Assembly: GCA_036417435.1 (NCBI GenBank)
Contig: CM070901.1
Span: 2,330,001-2,394,000, forward strand
DNA length: 64,000 nucleotides
Source: Inia geoffrensis
Taxonomy: Eukaryota > Chordata > Mammalia > Artiodactyla > Iniidae
Direction: 5' to 3'
The notes beneath the pieces were generated by a model. The model was given only the letters and a program-made list of their open reading frames with translations. It had not been told where the DNA came from and did no database searches. The position numbers and the translations under genes are program-made. Shown here piece by piece: positions 54,026 through 64,000 of the stretch (positions are counted from its first letter, which is position 1; the number at the start of each line of letters is the position of its first letter).

Positions 54026-55041
54026 GTAAGTACAGAACATTTTTTTGGTTAACCATTTCCTCAACTGATATACTTTAGGGTGTAGTTGGCCCATAAAAAA
54101 AGCAATCACTGCGTTCGGTGGAGTCAGCTGGTTATCAAGGGAGAGAGAGGAAAAGCCGGAGCCTTGGTTTTCCTTCTTGTTCCAGCAGCGCTGGAACTCA
54201 GCGCCGATGACAGGCTTCTGCGAATTACAGGGAAATTCCGGTTCGAAAGTCTAAGAAAGGGCTACAAGAACGGGCTTAGGTCCTTCAAAAACTAGTGGGA
54301 AGGAAGAAGGGCAAGATTTCCGACAGACTAATAATTACAGACCCCTGGGAATTACTTTCCTTTAGTCCTTTACTTTCAGGATTAATTAAAGGTATTCTTG
54401 CTGTAACGTTAATGTTTGTGACTCACCATTATTTTTTAAAAATGAAAATAAACTTTGTTTACTTATTCTGTTTATGAAAAGAAGACATGCTCATTATTTT
54501 GAAAAACAGTCACCCTTAACTTCTAATCCTTAACTAATGATGGTATTTTTTTGTTCGTTTTTGTTTTTGGCTCAAAAACAAAAGTTTTCTATGATATCTG
54601 CAATGAATGAGACATACTGTGATGTGGCTTGAAACTCCACAGATACGTGAAAGCACTTGTTGAAGTTTGATCAATGGTGACTCCATATGGCTAACTTGTT
54701 TCAAGTTGTTCAAATTTTAGTTTATTATTTCTTATTTAAAATTATCAGAAAATATTAGGGATGAAGGTGAGATATTGTACATTTTGTTTTCTGGCTGTTT
54801 TAGGCTAATAGGATGACATGCAAAAACAGAAGATATAATGAATATTTGAAATATTCATTTGCCTTTTTTGAACTTCAAGAAAGATATATGTGTGATATAT
54901 ATGTGGACTTATGTGCTTTTAATAAACACAGTTGGAAAAGCAGTGACTTATCATAGTAAATACATCAATGAGATTAAATTACATGTATTAGTGTAGTAGC
55001 AGGATAATAAATAGATGATAAAAAGAGCAACTCCTACTTAC

Positions 55042-55105
55042 CAATAGGTGTAAGTCCGTGCTTTAGAGATTCTTGTAAATCCCCAGTATCCAAATTAGAA
55101 GACAT
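55042..55105 (-). CDS. NR5A2: NR5A2 coding exon 1 (N-terminus)
   Basis: The minus strand reads ATG at 55105 and gives MSSNLDTGDLQESLKHGLTPI plus one G, then the donor ATTG|gtaagt. This matches the human LRH-1 N-terminus in length (21 residues) and nearly in sequence, with Leu where I recall Ser at position 5. The terminal G pairs with the split codons of exons 2 and 3. Splicing directly to exon 3 gives the shorter isoform known in humans (495 residues), which is in frame here. The 5' untranslated part extends above 55105, but its start cannot be fixed from sequence alone. Confidence 0.95.
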
Positions 55106-55334
55106 TGTTAATGAAATTATAGGCAGTCCTTTGGCTCAAAGCAGAAATCATTGAGCATAAGAAAAAGTGCAGCTTGTCAAATTTTGTAGCCTTGGGGAGG
55201 ACACATCAGACTACAGTAACCCTTAGTGAAAGTTAAGAAAACGCAAAAAACAAAAAAAAAAATCCAAGAATCCAGAAAGTTACAAGCAAGTATTTCCCTG
55301 GACTCTGTACTTTTTCCAGCATTAGTGACCTGCT

Positions 55335-55503
55335 GTAAACAATGTATCCAGTTTCATGATGGTTTCTAATCAGAGGAATGGAAACTTTCAATAGGCTTGA
55401 GCTAATCACATGACTCTATGCAGGTTGATAAGAGGACCCTGTTATAAAGTGACAGCAAAAGAGATAAGAACTCTCGGCAGATAATGGCAAACAAATGATT
55501 AAC
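55335..55503 (-). promoter_or_regulatory. NR5A2: Probable NR5A2 upstream promoter: GATA, E-box, FOX and HNF1-like cluster
   Basis: Within 170 bp, 230-400 bp above the exon 1 ATG, are three GATA motifs (TGATAAG 55426-55432, AGATAAG 55462-55468, AGATAA 55479-55484) and an E-box CACATG (55407-55412). There are also FOX-type sites GTAAACA (55335-55341) and GCAAACA (55487-55493) and an HNF1-like half-site ATTAAC (55498-55503). A TTTATAA-like string lies at 55442-55448. The mouse Nr5a2 (FTF) promoter is known to use three GATA elements with E-box motifs, so I infer the same architecture. The exact start site is unknown. Confidence 0.65.
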
Positions 55504-56329
55504 TCAGAAATGGAGAGGTGCAGTGCAGCTCAGAGAGTGGAAAGTTGTAAAACTGAGGGGTCAGAAGATCATACTTAGTGGATAAAACTCCAAACCAGCT
55601 CAAATCCACTAACTAAACTTAGGCTTGTGACATACCCCCTTGATGTCATCACCTCTTTGCATAGAGGAGGACAGACGTAGCTCTTCTGACCTCTGTAAAT
55701 ATATTTTAGATGATAACGTTGGCAGACATTCATTCTTTAAGTGATGACTAGGGATATGATTGACATTTTGAAGCACTACAGGTAGCATTACCGAGCTTGT
55801 GCTCATTTATTTATTCATGTTTTGTCAACCAGCTTTTTTATCATGCCTGTTCATTAGCTGAGGAGTTAACCTTAGCTTGTTTGTACGTTGGTCAGTTGAT
55901 TAAAAGGGCAGCCTATCTCTTTACCCCAATAAGGTAAAACTTATACTTTGAGGTTAATGCTGGCAAAATGATGAATGTGTAATACGTTTTCCATAATTTA
56001 AAAATTATCATTCTTTCCTTGAATCCATGGAAAAAAATCTGGATTACTCCTGACCATGAAAGAACTATTACTCAAATGACCAAGCGTAGTTTTAGGCTCT
56101 TGTGAAATATCCCTGTTGTTCTTTAAAGTAATAAAGTCTGGATTCTTAGAGCAATGTATGTCTTTACCTATGTTGTGGAACAACGGTTAGTTATTTTCTT
56201 GTATGTTTTGACTTTGCTAATGGAGCAAACTTTTTTATTTTTTATTGGCCTGAGATCTTATTTGGAAAACCCGGAATGTTTATGTATAGCATTTTTTCCC
56301 ATCAAAATTTTAATTTTTTTGGATTAGGT
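55504..56329. other. AT-rich flank upstream of the NR5A2 promoter
   Basis: Unique AT-rich DNA. No gene, repeat or clear further motif cluster was recognised. Confidence 0.5.
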
Positions 56330-56705
56330 TTGACTGTGTATAATAGAAAAAGCAGAATGCCAGTGGTTTAAATAAGACATTTATTTATCTCTTGTAAAGA
56401 AATTCAGAGGTAGTGATGGTACAGTGGCCCTACAAGGTTGTCTAGGACTTGGTTCTTTCCATTTTACTCTCCTCTGTCTCTTGTCCTCATGTTCCAAAAT
56501 GACTGCTAGAGGTCAGCCATCACTACCAGGAAGCAGTACAGAGGAAGGGAGAAAACACATATTCCTTTTCCAGGACATTTCCTGAAAGTGCCATGTAAAC
56601 ACTTTGCTTACAGCTCACTAGGCAGAAATTTGACACATACCCACACTTAGCTGCAAGGGAGGCTGGGGAGTGAAGTATATAGCTGGGCAAGTACATGTAT
56701 ATTTC
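56330..56705. mobile_element. Old interspersed repeat, family not assigned
   Basis: Contains gtggtttaaataagac, atttatttatctcttg, aatgactgctagaggtc and gctgcaagggaggctggg, the pattern of a widespread old mammalian repeat. It lies in the AT-rich flank above exon 1. Confidence 0.4.
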
Positions 56706-56944
56706 AAACTAACAAGGATTGGGTAATTATAATCATCCATGTCAGTTCTTTGTTGTTATTTCTTTAAACAGTCAAACAATAATGTGGCGTAATACCAGAA
56801 ATGTACATATGTAGATATTAAAGGACCTATGACCCTGAAAAGCAGCTATTCTCATAAAAATTATAAGGCTCTAAAAGCTTTTTGCTTATGTGAACTCTAT
56901 CTATTAGTATTTATTTTATTCGACATTAAAATTGAGAGAGTAAA

Positions 56945-57050
56945 AAAATTATTTAAAAAATTTTTATTGGAGTATAGTTGATTTACAATGTTGTGTTAGT
57001 TTCAGGTGTACAGCAAAATGAATCAGTTATATATATATGTATCCATTCTA
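56945..57050 (-). mobile_element. L1 3' end fragment
   Basis: Reverse complement of the L1 terminus (ttggagtatagttgattta, gtacagcaaaatgaatcag). Confidence 0.82.
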
Positions 57051-57279
57051 AAAAAGTATTATTTATAAATATATTAATTTGTAGTTATTAAAGTATATTA
57101 CTATAAATAACATATTGAAAATTGAAAATAGCTGTTTTCCAAAACAAAATAATCCATAAAAAGTGACATTTTCAGAAGCCTTTTTAATGTCTAGCTTAAT
57201 AGAAAGCTGGATTCTCACATCTCCTTCTGCATTCAGTCTGTAGTGATATGTTGTTTTGGCTGAAGTATATAAAAAACAT

Positions 57280-57622
57280 GGGATATCCCTGGTGGCGCAG
57301 CGGTTAAGAATCCACCTGCCAATGCAGGGGACACGGGTGTGAGCCCCGTCCGGGAAGATCCCACATGCCGCGAAGAAACTAAGCCTGTAAGCCACAGCTA
57401 CTAAGCCCGTAAGCCACAGCTACTGAGCCCGTGTGTCACAACTACTGAGCCTGTGCTCTAGAGCCCGTGCTCTGCAACAAGAGGAGCCACCGCAGTGAGA
57501 AGCCTGCGTACCGCAACGAGGAGTGGCCCCTGCTCGCCTCAACTAGAGAAAGCCCGCGCGCAACAATGAAGACCCAACACAGCCAAACATAAATAAAATT
57601 TTAAAATAATAATAATAAAAAC
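57280..57622 (+). mobile_element. CHR-type SINE, long form with internal duplications
   Basis: Long copy in which aagccacagctactaag-like modules are repeated in tandem around 57383-57450, making it longer than other copies. Ends in ATAATAATA-type tail. Confidence 0.9.
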
Positions 57623-58050
57623 AGGGTCTTCAGAATATGAAGGCAGAAGAAAAGAGCAGTATTACAATAGCTTTTTCAGATGATTATGTATCTTTTTCTT
57701 TGATTCTGCACCCAAATTCCACAAGTGATACCTTCTTCATAGTTGAAATGTGGACTCTTTAACCAAATCTGTGACCATTTTGCCCTCTATTGCACTAAAA
57801 TTCATTGACCTTTTTTACACTTCAGATGCACCTTTTCCTGTGCATGATTTTATTACATCTTACACTGGTGATTTGGAAAAATATCTGTTCATCAAATTTG
57901 GCAGATGTTCCAAATATGGACAAATATCAAAACGTATACTCACTAATATCACCACTGATCTCATCGGAAGTCTTTAAATACCAGGAAGCTGTCCAAATCT
58001 CAGTGGAATATACAGATTTTCTAAAATCCAAATGTTCACTTGAAAGTCTG

Positions 58051-58258
58051 AGGTTTTTTTTTTTTTGCGGTACGCGGGCCTCTCACTGTTGTGGCCTCTC
58101 CCGTCGCGGAGCACAGGCTCCGGACGCGCAGCGTCAGCGGCCATGGCTCACGGGCCCAGCTGCTCCGAGGCACGTGGGATCCTCCCGGACCGGGGCACGA
58201 ACCCGCGTCTCCTGCATCGGCAGGCGGAGTCTCAACCACTGCGCCACCAGGGAAGCCC
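58051..58258 (-). mobile_element. CHR-type SINE, 205-bp form
   Basis: Reverse-complement copy with a 12-base T run. The 9-bp gaaagtctg lies on both sides (58042-58050 and 58259-58267). Confidence 0.93.
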
Positions 58259-58442
58259 GAAAGTCTGCGTTTTATCAGTGAAAAAAAATACTATCAGTTT
58301 TTTCCTTGAAGTAATAGGTTTACTTCGTATTCAAGAAATGTCTCCAAAATACCTACGTCTAAATAATCATAGTCTGTCAGCCATTCTCAAAATGTAAAAA
58401 TAACATTTCATTAAAAACGCTGCCACGTTCTTTAAGAGTAAC

Positions 58443-58690
58443 ATGGTTTTTTAAAATTGAAGTAGAGTTGATGTACAATGTCATGTTAATTTCTGCTGTG
58501 CAGCAATGTGACTCAGTTATATGTATACATATATATGTATATATGTTCTTTCTTATATTCTTTTCCATTATGATTTATCCCAGGGCATTGAATATAGTTC
58601 CCTGTGCTCTACAGTAGGACCTTGTTGTCCATCCTTTCTATAAGAGTAGTGTGTTAATACTTTTTTACCAGCCATATATGGAATACACGA
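58443..58690 (-). mobile_element. L1 3' end fragment
   Basis: Reverse complement L1 end with tagagttgatgtacaatg, ccctgtgctctacagtagg, and a TATATA/GTATA-rich insert near 58525-58545. Confidence 0.82.
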
Positions 58691-58747
58691 TTGTTCTGGT
58701 CAGAGAATACAATGTTTGGAATTTTTTATAAAACAGAATGGTCTGTT

Positions 58748-58873
58748 GGGACTTCCCTGGTGGTCCAGTGGTTGGGACTTCGCGCTTTCCCTGCCGAGCA
58801 CGAGGGTTCAATCCCTGGTTGGGGAATTAGGATCCTGCAAGCTGTGCAGCGCAACCAAAAAAAAAAAAAAAAG
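58748..58873 (+). mobile_element. CHR-type SINE, short form
   Basis: About 110 bp of tRNA-like head and a poly-A tail, flanked by ggtctgtt (58740-58747 and 58874-58881). Confidence 0.9.
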
Positions 58874-59276
58874 GGTCTGTTAATTTGGTCTGTTTTAAAA
58901 ATGTGCTTTCATAATTGCATTTTCATGAAATTGGGGGTATGGAAGAGATCTGAATGGAATTAAAATAGATAATATCTTCTTTTGTTAAATATTATGAGCC
59001 ATATTTCCCCCCAAAAGTTTGAAAAGAAAGCACATTGGAATTTCTTCTGTGAACAGAAACTTTTCCTGGTCTCCTCAACCTCCGCATCCTAACCAGGGCT
59101 GCCTGTTGTGAACAGGTTGTGGAAAGATTTTTGGAACTTGGAAGAGCTGGATGCTCACCATAGGGACCTGAGATTCGGGCTGTTTTTATGACTTTTCTTG
59201 TCTTTGAGATAAATGTCAAGATTATTTCAAATTCCCTACACCTCAGGGTTACTCCTTTAGGGGAGTAAAGTTAGGA

Positions 59277-59985
59277 AACTCAACACCATATGATCCAGCA
59301 ATCCCACTCCTGGGCATGTATCCGGAAGAAACTATAATTCGAAAAGATGCACGCACCCCAAAGTTCATAGCAGCACTCCTCACAATAGCCAGGACATGGA
59401 AGCAACCTAAATGCCCATCGACAGATGAATGGATAAAGGAGATGTGGTGGGGCTTCCCTGGTGGTGCAGTGGTTGAGAATCTGCCTGCTAATGCAGGGGA
59501 CACGGGTTCGAGCCCTGCTCTGGGAGGATCCCACATGCCGCAGAGCAGCTAGGCCCGTGAGCCACAACTACTGAGCCTGCGCGTCTGGAGCCTGTGCTCC
59601 ACAACGAGAGAGGCCGCGATAGTGAGAGGCCCGCGCACCGCGATGAAGAGTGACCCCCGCTTGCCACAACTAGAGAAAGCCCTTGCACAGAAACGAAGAC
59701 CCAACACAGCCATAAATAAATAAATAAATAAATCAATAAACTCCTACCCCCAACATCTTGTAACGTATATACCATGAAATAGTCCTTAGCCATAAAAAAG
59801 AATGAAATAACGCCATTTGCAGCAACATGGATGGACCTAGAGATGGTCATACTAAGTGGAGTAAGTCAGACAAAGACAAATGCTATATGATATCATTTAT
59901 ATGTGGAATCTAAAACATGACGCAAACTTATCTATGACAGAAACAGACTCACAGACATAGAGAACAGACTTGAACACATTATAAC
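59277..59985 (+). mobile_element. L1 fragment split by a SINE
   Basis: ORF2-end sequence (ccatatgatccagcaatccc, gttcatagcagcactcc) runs to 59450, is broken by the SINE, and resumes at about 59750 (ccataaaaaagaatgaaat, gagatggtcatactaagtg). Many lesions, no open frame. Confidence 0.85.
59451..59740 (+). mobile_element. CHR-type SINE nested inside an L1
   Basis: Long form with the tail (aaat)n. L1 sequence continues on both sides, so the SINE came after the L1. Confidence 0.9.
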
Positions 59986-60386
59986 CTAATTAGATCAGTT
60001 GTATAAATCAAAATGTTCATAAGGCTAAAGTCCAAGTTTTAAAGTTTTATCAACGGAAAAATTCTTTGCAAGATCAGATGGACACCTAGTATTGCTAACT
60101 AACACTCACAGACTTGGGCCTTAATTAAGAAGGGATCAGTACAATATACTCTTGTGCAGTTGATAAAAACAAAGTGACCTTTTCTGAAAGTTTTGCTTGG
60201 ATAGGGATACTGGGTAAGTTGGAATATAAATTTATGACACTAGCTAATTTTCATGTTAAAATTGAAATTTTATTTTATTCTTTTAGGCTTCTGGAAGAGA
60301 ATCTTTCTCAATCAGTGACTAAAGCCCATGTATCAATATTTTCAAGCCTTTATGTGCTTTTAAACAATACTAACATTGATGCTTCT

Positions 60387-60602
60387 TTTTTTAATTTAAT
60401 TTTTATTTTATATTATAGTCGATTTACAATTTTGTGTTAGTTTCAGGTGTACAGCAAAGTGATTCAGTTATACATATACATACCTCCATTCTTTTTCAGG
60501 TTCTTTCCCCATATAAGTTATTACAAGAATATTGAGTAGAGTTCCCTGTGCTATACAGTTCTTGTTGATTATTTATTTTATATATAGTAGTGTGGATACT
60601 TT
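60387..60602 (-). mobile_element. L1 3' end fragment
   Basis: Reverse complement of the L1 terminus from attttatattatagtcg to ttatatatagtagtgtgg. Confidence 0.82.
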
Positions 60603-61539
60603 TTTAAGCTAAGTAAATGGGGTGCGTATGTATGTGTACAGATCATTTATAACTGAATATATGGACATTGGTTGTAACATAATTTCACACGTCATATACT
60701 GTAATAGATTAAGCAGTCATTGTCTGAAGAGTCACATTATAGAATTCTTTATCCCCCCTTTTGTTCTTTGTTGTTTACTCTGATTACTGTTATGTTTTCA
60801 TTTCTCCTCTTGCTTCATGTTATTTCAATTGAAATGTTGGAATACTGCATCGGAAAGATAAAAGTGCTATATGGAATGACCAGTTAGAAGAGAAATGAGA
60901 ATAAAGGAAGTCCTCTCACCTCCTCCCTCTCTGCCGCGTTTTAGCTGTGTTGCTGGCTCCCAGCCCTGCTGGACGTACACTCTCCTCTGTATCCGGTTTG
61001 GGTGGCATGGGGCCTGGGTGACTCCTGGAAATCAGGGTGAGAATTGGCAGTGGCCATGACTGTGGTCCAGAGATGGCATTTGATAAACATGCTGTTTTTT
61101 TCTCTGAGCTTTAAGCTCTTGTGTACACTCTACTTTGTATGAATACATTAGGTATTATTTACTTAGATTATTTTTTTTTCTTTTAAATATATCATGGATT
61201 TCAAAATATGATTTTTATTGAAACCAATGATTTCTTCTCTAATTTTCAGATAGAAACCCAGAAGGAGCATATATTTTTGCAGGCATATTTTACACCTGTA
61301 ACTGCTTTGGAAGATGTAGGCCTTCTTTCACACGTGCCTGAGTGTTGGACACACGTTTGTTAAGGCTTTACATATTATTCAACCCATCAAATAGTCTTGC
61401 CCATCAAATCCTCCCAACACTCTGGCTGTACACCTAATTGTCTTTACCTGAAAAACCATGCAGTTGTGGTTGGTGAATGCAGCCTATCTGAGCAGGAGAG
61501 CACATTATAAGATCATGGTCGCCATGAAGGTAGTAGTTA

Positions 61540-61720
61540 AGCATCTGGGATTTGGGACGAGAAAATTCACAATTGCCATACTCACTTTGTTCCCTACTCA
61601 GGGGCAAAGCAATGCTTGACCTCTTTGAGCATTAAAGTCTTCAAGTAAAAATGACAAAAATTATGGAATCCGATAGTGTTTGTTGTGAGAAGTAAATGAG
61701 ATCATATATAGAAAGTGCCC
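61540..61720 (+). mobile_element. MIR SINE fragment
   Basis: Resembles MIR: gcatctgggatttgggac, ttgacctctttgagc, gagaagtaaatgagatcatat and aaagtgcccgatac. Diverged. Confidence 0.55.
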
Positions 61721-63074
61721 GATACATATTTTGATGTCATTAAAAACCAGTATGGACCGTGTGACTTGGGTTCTTGGGTGAGAGACTCATCTTCCACAAT
61801 GGAATTTTGGAAAATATATACAAGTTTCTTCTTTTGTATTTTGTTTTTGACACCAGTTCTTAGTTTAGTCACATACTACTTGACACCCTATAGAAGACCT
61901 CCCGTGATTTATAATTTAATAGTATTATGTAGTGCTTTGCTTTCTCTTCCTTTTTGTGTATGGCTAATAAAACATGGAACAATAAAAAAGATGGGATTTC
62001 ATGCTTTGTTACATGCTTCTGATTAGGCAGAATTATTTACAAAATATACAAAAAATGTTAAAGGATGATAGCATTACTGGGTTCCTAATAGCTCCCACTA
62101 GAACCTTTAAAACATATTATTTGCTACTTGTCACTCTTATTCACATTCCTGTAGAACTTACTGGCATGTGGAGGAAATGTTGCATTAATGAGTTACTTTG
62201 GTCTTTTGAAGCTTATCTAGGAGGCTAATTGAATAGAAATAGATACTCAGTACTTTGTGAGAAATGAACATATTTTTGTGAAAGAAAGGCTGGAATAACA
62301 TTCACACGTGATATGAATAACAGGTGCTCGGAACTCAGCCCCACAGATGGTTAATGAACAATTTAGGTTCCAACCAGGCTGGGGGAAAAGCACAAAAGAA
62401 ATTACAACCTCAATTTTTAGTAATTATTTTTCCCAATCAAGGCAGTCTCACCACTTCCTTTTGGTGAATGTGGGCATTTAATCGCCTTCATTATCCCACC
62501 AAACTCAGATACCACCACAGAGCACACTTACAGTGACTCACATGTACAAGGATACATGTTTATAATGATAAAACATTATTTGCTAACTGATTTCAGAAAG
62601 GATTTGTAAATGATTGACAGATAACTAATGACTCCTAGGCATCTTTGCCAAAACCCAGAAGGCATTCGGTAATGTCATCTGAACCCGTACTGCATGAGGA
62701 TGTTGAAGTTCAGTTAATGAATTACAGTCACTGTAAACTTCCTGAATACACTCTTCCAAGGCATTATGACATATCTGTTAGGAATAGATATTCTTGTAAA
62801 ATCGGATTTCTGGTCAGCACCGTGCATAAGCATATACCAGAAAGACCCTGTGGGTTTGTTTATACTTGGATTTATTAAGAACAAGCACCCGAAATGACTC
62901 ATCATTCAAATGGACTGATTGCAGCAGATATTGGGGAGTTTACAGAGGACTTGTAAGAAGAACCAGTTAGTTTTTGCCAAACCGTGGCTTACTGGGGCGT
63001 TTTTACTGAGACCCTTTACTAACAATGCCAGTTGTCACTGTTTTCATTTAAGACCTGGGCTAACATTGGCACCG

Positions 63075-63123
63075 AATAAATAAATAAATAAATAAACAAA
63101 CAAATAAATAAATAAATAAATAA
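63075..63123 (+). repeat. (AAAT)n microsatellite
   Basis: AAAT repeats with two AAAC variants in the middle. Confidence 0.95.
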
Positions 63124-63890
63124 TCAGCTTCTTTAACAGCCCCCAAACCCCAAATTATATAAGATGATGGGGTGGCAGATCTGGAAAAATAATGACTAGG
63201 TAAAGATTTCTTTTCATTCTTTTTAATAACTGTGAGAAATGTGGCACCTGGCAGGAAAGATAAGTTACTTTTACACAGTACTATTATGGCCAGGTAAATA
63301 TTACTCACTTTTTATAGCACTAATAATTAAACAGAGGCTTAGTCAATCTTTCAGCAATTGAAATATTTAAGACTTTATTCTCCTGTAGGCTTGTGTTGAG
63401 TTCCCCATGTTTATCACAATCTGTGATTTGACTTATGGTTCATATCTTTATTTAGAGTAAATGAAATAAACTCAGTGCCATTTTGTTTCCGTTTAAGGCC
63501 TTTTAAAACATTTAGGCAAATAACTAAATTATCTAAACTGTTTTTAAAAGAGGGATCTGTAGAGCATCCAAAGTGATTTCCCTAGGAGTTACATAGTAAT
63601 TATTTTCTAAAAAATATGGAGCCACAAAATACATCTCAGACGTACTTAATTCATGCAACTGAAGGTTATGTATTACCTGACATTATCTTGTAGACCACAT
63701 GAATAAAACACTTTTTCAAGTAATAAGTGTTCCTCTAGAATGGAATATTTTATATGGTTAAATCTTATATGGGGACATATAACAATCTTGATTGTGTTTC
63801 AGTTATTGTAATAGACATTGTTTTATTGTTTTTTTTGCCCTCTCAATCCTTTGTGGAAAAAAAAAATGTTTAATCAAAAATGATAAAGTA

Positions 63891-64000
63891 GGGCTTCCCT
63901 GGTGGCGCGGCGGTTGAGAGTCCGCCTGCCGATGCAGGGGACATGGGTTTTTGCCCCAGTCTGGGAAGATCCCACATGCCGCGGAGCGGCTGGGCCCGTG
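63891..64000 (+). mobile_element. CHR-type SINE cut by the window end
   Basis: Tracks the head and the gcggagcggctgggcccgtg junction of the 205-bp form up to the last base. Confidence 0.9.

Larger units (their letters stand above)
44232..55041 (-). other. NR5A2: NR5A2 intron 1
   Basis: 10.8-kb intron between exon 1 and exon 2, free of SINE and L1 copies as far as I can see apart from a MIR-like piece near 50.95 kb. CpG-rich blocks alternate with AT-rich unique DNA (45.45-46.85, 48.35-49.25 and 50.3-53.05 kb). The lack of insertions and the CpG blocks suggest a regulatory region. If exon 2 is an alternative first exon, its promoter lies at the low-coordinate end of this interval. Confidence 0.85.
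60603..63890. other. AT-rich intergenic DNA
   Basis: 3.3 kb holding a MIR-like piece and an AAAT microsatellite. Open frames at 61715-62026 and 62645-62878 resemble no protein I know. Their base composition, rich in T or A, explains their apparent membrane-like or basic character. Confidence 0.5.

Noticed and set aside
53472..54056. 194-residue minus-strand frame beginning MVNQKN
   Set aside because: Its N-terminal part looks less biased, but the rest is CpG-island sequence including the 39-bp duplication. No homology is recognised and it sits inside intron 1.
61715..62026. Open frame with several hydrophobic segments
   Set aside because: The apparent membrane helices come from T-rich DNA. 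Its start lies in a MIR-like repeat and the downstream frame does not continue it.

Overview
This window is mammalian nuclear DNA, most likely from a cetacean. The strongest evidence is about 19 copies of tRNA-Glu-derived CHR-type SINEs (5' ends reading cttccctggtgg). They occur in three structural forms, several with target-site duplications. No ruminant-type BovB or Bov-tA repeats were seen. L1, L2 and MIR fragments fill much of the rest. There are no bacterial-style genes, CRISPR arrays or tRNA/rRNA genes.

The only protein-coding gene I can support is the 5' half of NR5A2 (liver receptor homolog 1, LRH-1), on the minus strand. Five coding exons were found by their protein sequence and their AG/GT splice sites: exon 1 (55042-55105, MSSN start), exon 2 (44095-44231), exon 3 (39984-40102, first zinc finger), exon 4 (38314-38455, second zinc finger) and exon 5 (35174-35820, Ftz-F1 box, hinge and start of the ligand-binding domain). 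Exon phases match throughout. The remaining ligand-binding-domain exons were not found and should lie before position 1, so 1-35173 is a partial intron.

The most notable gene-level observation is that exon 2 is 137 nt rather than the expected 138. This puts an exon 1-2-3 transcript out of frame, while the exon 1-3 splice form and a form starting at the internal MLPKVE methionine stay open. Exon 2 lies in a large CpG-rich domain (about 40.9-45.4 kb) and has a poor acceptor, consistent with an alternative promoter there. Upstream of exon 1 there is a compact cluster of GATA, E-box, FOX and HNF1-like motifs (55335-55503), which looks like the tissue-restricted promoter. Further CpG-rich blocks lie in intron 1 at about 46.9-48.3, 49.3-50.3 and 53.1-53.9 kb. 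The last may start a plus-strand antisense transcript, since it carries a consistent donor/acceptor/donor series.

Layout: 1-35 kb is intron 5, with most of the SINEs, L1 and L2 and a nearly repeat-free block at 3.3-7.4 kb. 35-44 kb holds exons 5 to 2. 44-55 kb is the CpG-rich intron 1. 55-64 kb is AT-rich upstream flank with L1 and SINE insertions and no recognisable gene. I found no clear new biological system; the best leads are the exon 2 frameshift, the promoter architecture and the candidate antisense RNA.
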